From Chloroflexota bacterium (lineage in GTDB: Bacteria; Chloroflexota; Dehalococcoidia; Dehalococcoidales; JAHJRU01), in the NCBI GenBank assembly GCA_018830745.1, contig JAHJRU010000208.1:1-8368 (forward strand): a stretch of 8,368 nt of DNA, in the 5' to 3' direction. Positions 5,968-8,368 of the stretch are shown here, in pieces. The position numbers and the translations under genes were made by a program. Under the pieces are notes generated by a model. That model searched no databases and was not told where the DNA came from. It was given only the letters and a program-made list of their open reading frames with translations. Position 1 is the first letter of the stretch. Each line of letters opens with the position of its first letter.

Positions 5968-5997
5968 TTTACAAATGCCACGGCTATCTTGTATCCT
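5968..5997 (+). promoter_or_regulatory. Probable promoter for hisS
   Basis: TTTACA (5968-5973, 5 of 6 to TTGACA) and TATCCT (5992-5997, 4 of 6 to TATAAT) are separated by 18 bases. The predicted start near 6004 would place the ribosome binding site almost at the RNA 5' end, giving a very short leader. Its -35 sits 8 bases from the -35 of the divergent relA promoter. Confidence 0.5.
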
Positions 5998-6003
5998 AGC
6001 GTG

Positions 6004-6011
6004 AAAGGAGG
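6004..6011 (+). promoter_or_regulatory. Ribosome binding site that sets the TTG start of hisS
   Basis: AAAGGAGG, extended by GGG, ends 6 bases before TTG 6018. No ATG or GTG lies in frame nearby, and the protein begins with the expected HisRS N-terminus MYRAPRGTTDILP. Confidence 0.8.
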
Positions 6012-6017
6012 GGGAAG

Positions 6018-7265
6018 TTGTATCGAGCACCGCGCGGAACCACAGATATTTTGCCCCCGGAGCAGCCGTACTGGCGCTATGTAGAGCAGAAGGCGGCCGA
6101 TATCTGCCAGCTCTACGGCTACGAGCGCATTGACAGCCCGCTTTTTGAGGACGCGGGCCTTTTCATTCGCACGGTTGGCGCCGGAACGGATATTGTGGAA
6201 AAGGAGATGTATTCCTTTGAGGACAAGGGTGGCAACCAGGTAACGCTGAGGCCGGAGGGCACGGCACCGGTATGCCGGGCCTACGTGGAGCACGGGCTGC
6301 ATAATCAGCCACAGCCGGTAAGATTATATTACTTTGCTGATATTTTTAGATATGAGCGGCCGCAGGCTGGACGGTACCGGCAGCACCATCAATTTGGCTA
6401 TGAGGCCATTGGTGATGGCGACCCTGTCCTTGATGCCGAAGTAATCGATATGGCCTGGCAGCTGTTCGTCTCCCTGGGGCTTGGCCGTCTGACGCTGAAC
6501 CTGAACAGCATCGGCTGTAAGGAATGCCGGCCTGAGTACTTGAAACGGTTGAAGGAGTACTATGCCGACCACCTCTCCGAACTGTGCCGGGACTGCAAAG
6601 CCAGGCTGGACAGAGCGCCGCTGCGACTGCTCGATTGCAAGAACCCGGATTGCCAGCGGCTGGCACAATCAGCGCCCAAAAGCATAGATTATCTCTGCCC
6701 ACCATGTGCGGAGCATTTCAACCATTTACAGCAATATCTGGAGGCGCTTGCCTTGCCCTTTATAATTAATCACCGTCTGGTTCGCGGGCTGGACTATTAT
6801 ACCCGCACGGTATTCGAAATTCAGCCGGAGGAAGAAGGGAGCCAGAGCACCCTCGGTGGCGGAGGACGCTACGATGATTTGATTGAGGAACTTGGCGGTA
6901 AACCCACCCCCGCTATTGGATTTGCCGTTGGCATTGAGCGCATAATACTCAATTTAAAGAGACAGGCGGTCTCCGTGCCCGCCCTGCGCAAGCCACAGGT
7001 GTTTATAGCCTGTATGGGCGGTGAAGCCAAAGCTGTGGCGGTAAAGCTGGCAGCCACACTCAGGCGGGCCGGCATTGGTGTCATCGAGGCTGTAGGCGAT
7101 AGGAGCTTGAAAGCCCAGTTGAGGCAGGCGAATAATCTTGGAGTGCGGCACACGCTGATTATTGGTGAAGACGAGCTGAAGACAGGCACCGTAGCGCTGC
7201 GCGATATGTCCAGCGGCGAGCAGAAAAATGTACCCCTGGCGCAGGCGCCAGATTTGCTCAGATAA
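6018..7265 (+). CDS. hisS: Histidine-tRNA ligase (HisRS, class II)
   Basis: This 415-residue class II aminoacyl-tRNA synthetase charges tRNA-His with histidine in the cytoplasm. The catalytic core shows the N-terminal RAPRGTTDILP (3-13), TLRPEGTAPVCRAY (76-89), motif 2 as FRYERPQAGRYRQHHQFG (110-127), the histidine-binding LVRGLDYYTRTVFEI (254-268), LGGGGRYDDLIEELGG (279-294) and motif 3 as PAIGFAVGIERI (298-309). The anticodon-binding domain follows from about 326 to the end (PQVFIACMG through IIGEDELKTGTVALRD). The insertion between motif 2 and the HisA region holds eight cysteines in four pairs: 167/170, 190/193, 207/212 and 227/230. The paralogue HisZ, a regulatory subunit, normally lacks an intact LVRGLDYY and the anticodon domain, so it is excluded. 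The gene starts with TTG and is transcribed divergently from relA. Confidence 0.97.
   Translation: MYRAPRGTTDILPPEQPYWRYVEQKAADICQLYGYERIDSPLFEDAGLFIRTVGAGTDIVEKEMYSFEDKGGNQVTLRPEGTAPVCRAYVEHGLHNQPQPVRLYYFADIFRYERPQAGRYRQHHQFGYEAIGDGDPVLDAEVIDMAWQLFVSLGLGRLTLNLNSIGCKECRPEYLKRLKEYYADHLSELCRDCKARLDRAPLRLLDCKNPDCQRLAQSAPKSIDYLCPPCAEHFNHLQQYLEALALPFIINHRLVRGLDYYTRTVFEIQPEEEGSQSTLGGGGRYDDLIEELGGKPTPAIGFAVGIERIILNLKRQAVSVPALRKPQVFIACMGGEAKAVAVKLAATLRRAGIGVIEAVGDRSLKAQLRQANNLGVRHTLIIGEDELKTGTVALRDMSSGEQKNVPLAQAPDLLR
7236..7251 (+). other. Short strong hairpin at the end of hisS
   Basis: CTGGCGC (7236-7242) and GCGCCAG (7245-7251) are complementary. With a realistic four-base loop this gives a 6-bp GC-rich stem inside the last codons of hisS. 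The next bases (ATTTGCTC) are a poor T-run, and a TTTTT run appears only at 7271-7275, so a terminator role for hisS is weakly supported. Confidence 0.3.
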
Positions 7266-7285
7266 AGGCGTTTTTAGCTACACTT

Positions 7286-7326
7286 GGTAGCCGAATTGTG
7301 CTATAATTTAACTTAGAATGGCTACC
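7286..7326 (+). repeat. Inverted repeat flanking the gyrB -10 region
   Basis: GGTAGCC (7286-7292) and GGCTACC (7320-7326) are exact 7-base complements separated by 27 bases. The centre (7306) falls on the TATAAT at 7302-7307. A third related arm, GCTAC at 7277-7281, can also pair with GTAGC at 7287-7291 across a 5-base loop. This could be an operator or an RNA structure in read-through transcripts; the function is unknown. Confidence 0.5.
7299..7307 (+). promoter_or_regulatory. Extended -10 promoter for gyrB
   Basis: TGCTATAAT is a perfect extended -10 element (TGn plus TATAAT). A -35 at 17 bases (TACACT, 7279-7284) is poor, which is usual for extended -10 promoters. Transcription would start near 7314 and leave a leader of about 132 bases before gyrB. 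Confidence 0.65.
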
Positions 7327-7353
7327 TTGTTGTCACTGGAAAATGCCGGTGAA

Positions 7354-7376
7354 CCAGCCGCCCGCTCCGGGGCTGG
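7354..7376 (+). promoter_or_regulatory. GC-rich hairpin in the gyrB leader
   Basis: CCAGCC (7354-7359) pairs with GGCTGG (7371-7376), and inside it CCG (7362-7364) pairs with CGG (7368-7370) around a CTC loop, with a two-base bulge (GC, 7360-7361). It lies about 40 bases into the predicted gyrB leader and about 70 bases before the start codon. T-rich sequence follows only after about 10 bases, so this is more likely a leader structure than a simple terminator. Confidence 0.45.
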
Positions 7377-7445
7377 CAACTCTTGGGTTTCTTTGACTTG
7401 TTTTTCGATTTTTGTGTGCGCATTTAATAGAGGTGAGGACTGGCT

Positions 7446-8368
7446 ATGGTAGAAGACGAATCCACTTCAGCAGAGCCATTGGGTAACGGTGAATACACCG
7501 CCGAGGATATCCAGGTTTTGGGTGGACGGGAAGCGGTGCGCCGTCGCCCGGGCATGTATATCGGCAGCACCGACCAGCGCGGCCTGCATCACCTGGTCTA
7601 CGAAATCGTCTATAACAGCGTTGATGAAGCCATGGCTGGCTGGTGTACCAAGATTGATGTGACCATTCTGGAGGATAGTTCGGTCAGGGTTACGGATGAT
7701 GGACGCGGTATTCCGGTAGACATCCACTCTGCCACCGGCAAATCGGCTCTGGAGACGGTGATGACCACGCTGCATGCCGGTGCCAAGTTCGGTGGTAAGA
7801 CATACCAGGTATCGGGTGGATTGCACGGGGTTGGTGCCTCGGTGGTCAATGCCCTCTCTCTATGGCTCAAGGCCAACGTCCGGCGTAACGGCAAGCTTTA
7901 TGAGCAGGAATATAAGCAGGGCATACCCCAGGGAGATGTAAAAGCCGTCGGCAAAGCCGATGACACCGGCACCACTATTTTCTTTATGGCGGATGAGGAG
8001 ATATTTAGCCAGTCCGGATATGACTTTAGCACTTTAAGCGAGCGCCTTCGTGAAGTGGCTTACCTGAATAAGGGACTGGAAATACATATCCGGGACGACG
8101 GGGCTGACGAGGAAAGGACGTTCTATTTTGAAGGCGGGATTACCGGCTTTGTGCGCCACCTCAATCGAAACCGTCTGGTCCGTCATCGGCAACCCATTTA
8201 TATATCGAGAACGGTAAACAACACCATCATCGAGGCGGCACTCCAGTATAATGACGGTTATGCCGATTCCACCTTTAGCTTTGCTAATTGTGTCAATACC
8301 ATTGATGGGGGTACTCATCTTACCGGATTTCGTTCTGCCCTGACCAGGGTACTAAACGACTACGCTCA
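7446..8368 (+). CDS. gyrB: DNA gyrase subunit B, N-terminal part (cut by window end)
   Basis: The frame is open from ATG 7446 to the window edge and gives 307 residues of the ATPase and transducer region. With GyrA, GyrB introduces negative supercoils into DNA using ATP. GHKL ATPase marks are GGREAVRRRPGMYIGST (26-42), the catalytic Glu53 and Mg-ligand Asn57 in YEIVYNSVDEAMAG (52-65), DDGRGIP (84-90), the ATP-lid GGLHGVGASVVNALS (124-138) and DGGTHLTGFR (287-296). The visible part aligns with roughly residues 1-309 of E. coli GyrB, with an N-terminal extension of about 11 residues. AGGTGAGG (7431-7438) lies 7 bases before the start. Tyr56 replaces the aspartate found in E. coli (VVDNAIDEA). 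ParE cannot be excluded from this half alone, but overall similarity to E. coli GyrB and the context favour GyrB. Confidence 0.94.
   Translation, partial: MVEDESTSAEPLGNGEYTAEDIQVLGGREAVRRRPGMYIGSTDQRGLHHLVYEIVYNSVDEAMAGWCTKIDVTILEDSSVRVTDDGRGIPVDIHSATGKSALETVMTTLHAGAKFGGKTYQVSGGLHGVGASVVNALSLWLKANVRRNGKLYEQEYKQGIPQGDVKAVGKADDTGTTIFFMADEEIFSQSGYDFSTLSERLREVAYLNKGLEIHIRDDGADEERTFYFEGGITGFVRHLNRNRLVRHRQPIYISRTVNNTIIEAALQYNDGYADSTFSFANCVNTIDGGTHLTGFRSALTRVLNDYA

Noticed and set aside
7245..7275. Intrinsic terminator for hisS formed by CGCC and GGCG before TTTTT
   Set aside because: The stem would be only 4 bp with a 17-base loop, so it is not a credible terminator alone.

Overview
This window is a gene-dense stretch of bacterial core genome with mid GC content. 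It most resembles Chloroflexota, class Dehalococcoidia. The basis is the neighbourhood gyrB / relA / hisS, which I recall from the Dehalococcoides chromosome near its origin end, together with the style of the RelA and HisRS proteins. This assignment is an inference from memory and was not searched. Non-ATG starts are common: TTG for the AI-2E-family gene, rpsT and hisS, and GTG for plsY.

Layout, left to right. (1) Positions 1-459 hold the end of a probable DUF948-type gene that overlaps by 8 bases a YtxH-type small membrane protein with four 11-residue C-terminal repeats; the pair looks like an envelope or general-stress module. (2) 585-1685 is an AI-2E-family polytopic membrane protein. (3) 1804-3383 is a probable ilvE-plsY transcription unit driven by a good promoter at 1745-1774. 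The PlsY homologue is divergent at known active-site positions. (4) 3384-5900 on the minus strand is a relA-rpsT unit: a long RelA/SpoT alarmone enzyme followed after 15 bases by ribosomal protein S20, which starts at TTG. The stop codons of plsY and rpsT abut exactly, and a 10-bp perfect inverted repeat lies inside the 3' end of rpsT. (5) 5901-6017 is a 117-bp divergent promoter region, with back-to-back promoters for relA (minus) and hisS (plus). (6) 6018-7265 is hisS. (7) 7266-7445 is a 180-bp leader and promoter region with an extended -10 site, a flanking inverted repeat and a hairpin. (8) 7446 to the end is the N-terminal 307 residues of GyrB, cut by the window edge.

The genes cover translation (HisRS, S20), its stringent control (Rel), DNA supercoiling (GyrB), branched-chain amino acid transamination (IlvE), and membrane or envelope functions (PlsY-like, AI-2E family, YtxH/DUF948). 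No stretch longer than 180 bases lacks a gene. I see no tRNA, rRNA, CRISPR array, insertion sequence or phage gene.

I did not find a new multi-gene system. The points most worth checking are changed residues in otherwise ordinary enzymes (the PlsY motif 1 serine, the Rel HDxxED and RXKD motifs, a GyrB residue next to the Mg-binding Asn), the terminator-like inverted repeat inside rpsT, and the arrangement of the gyrB and relA/hisS control regions.
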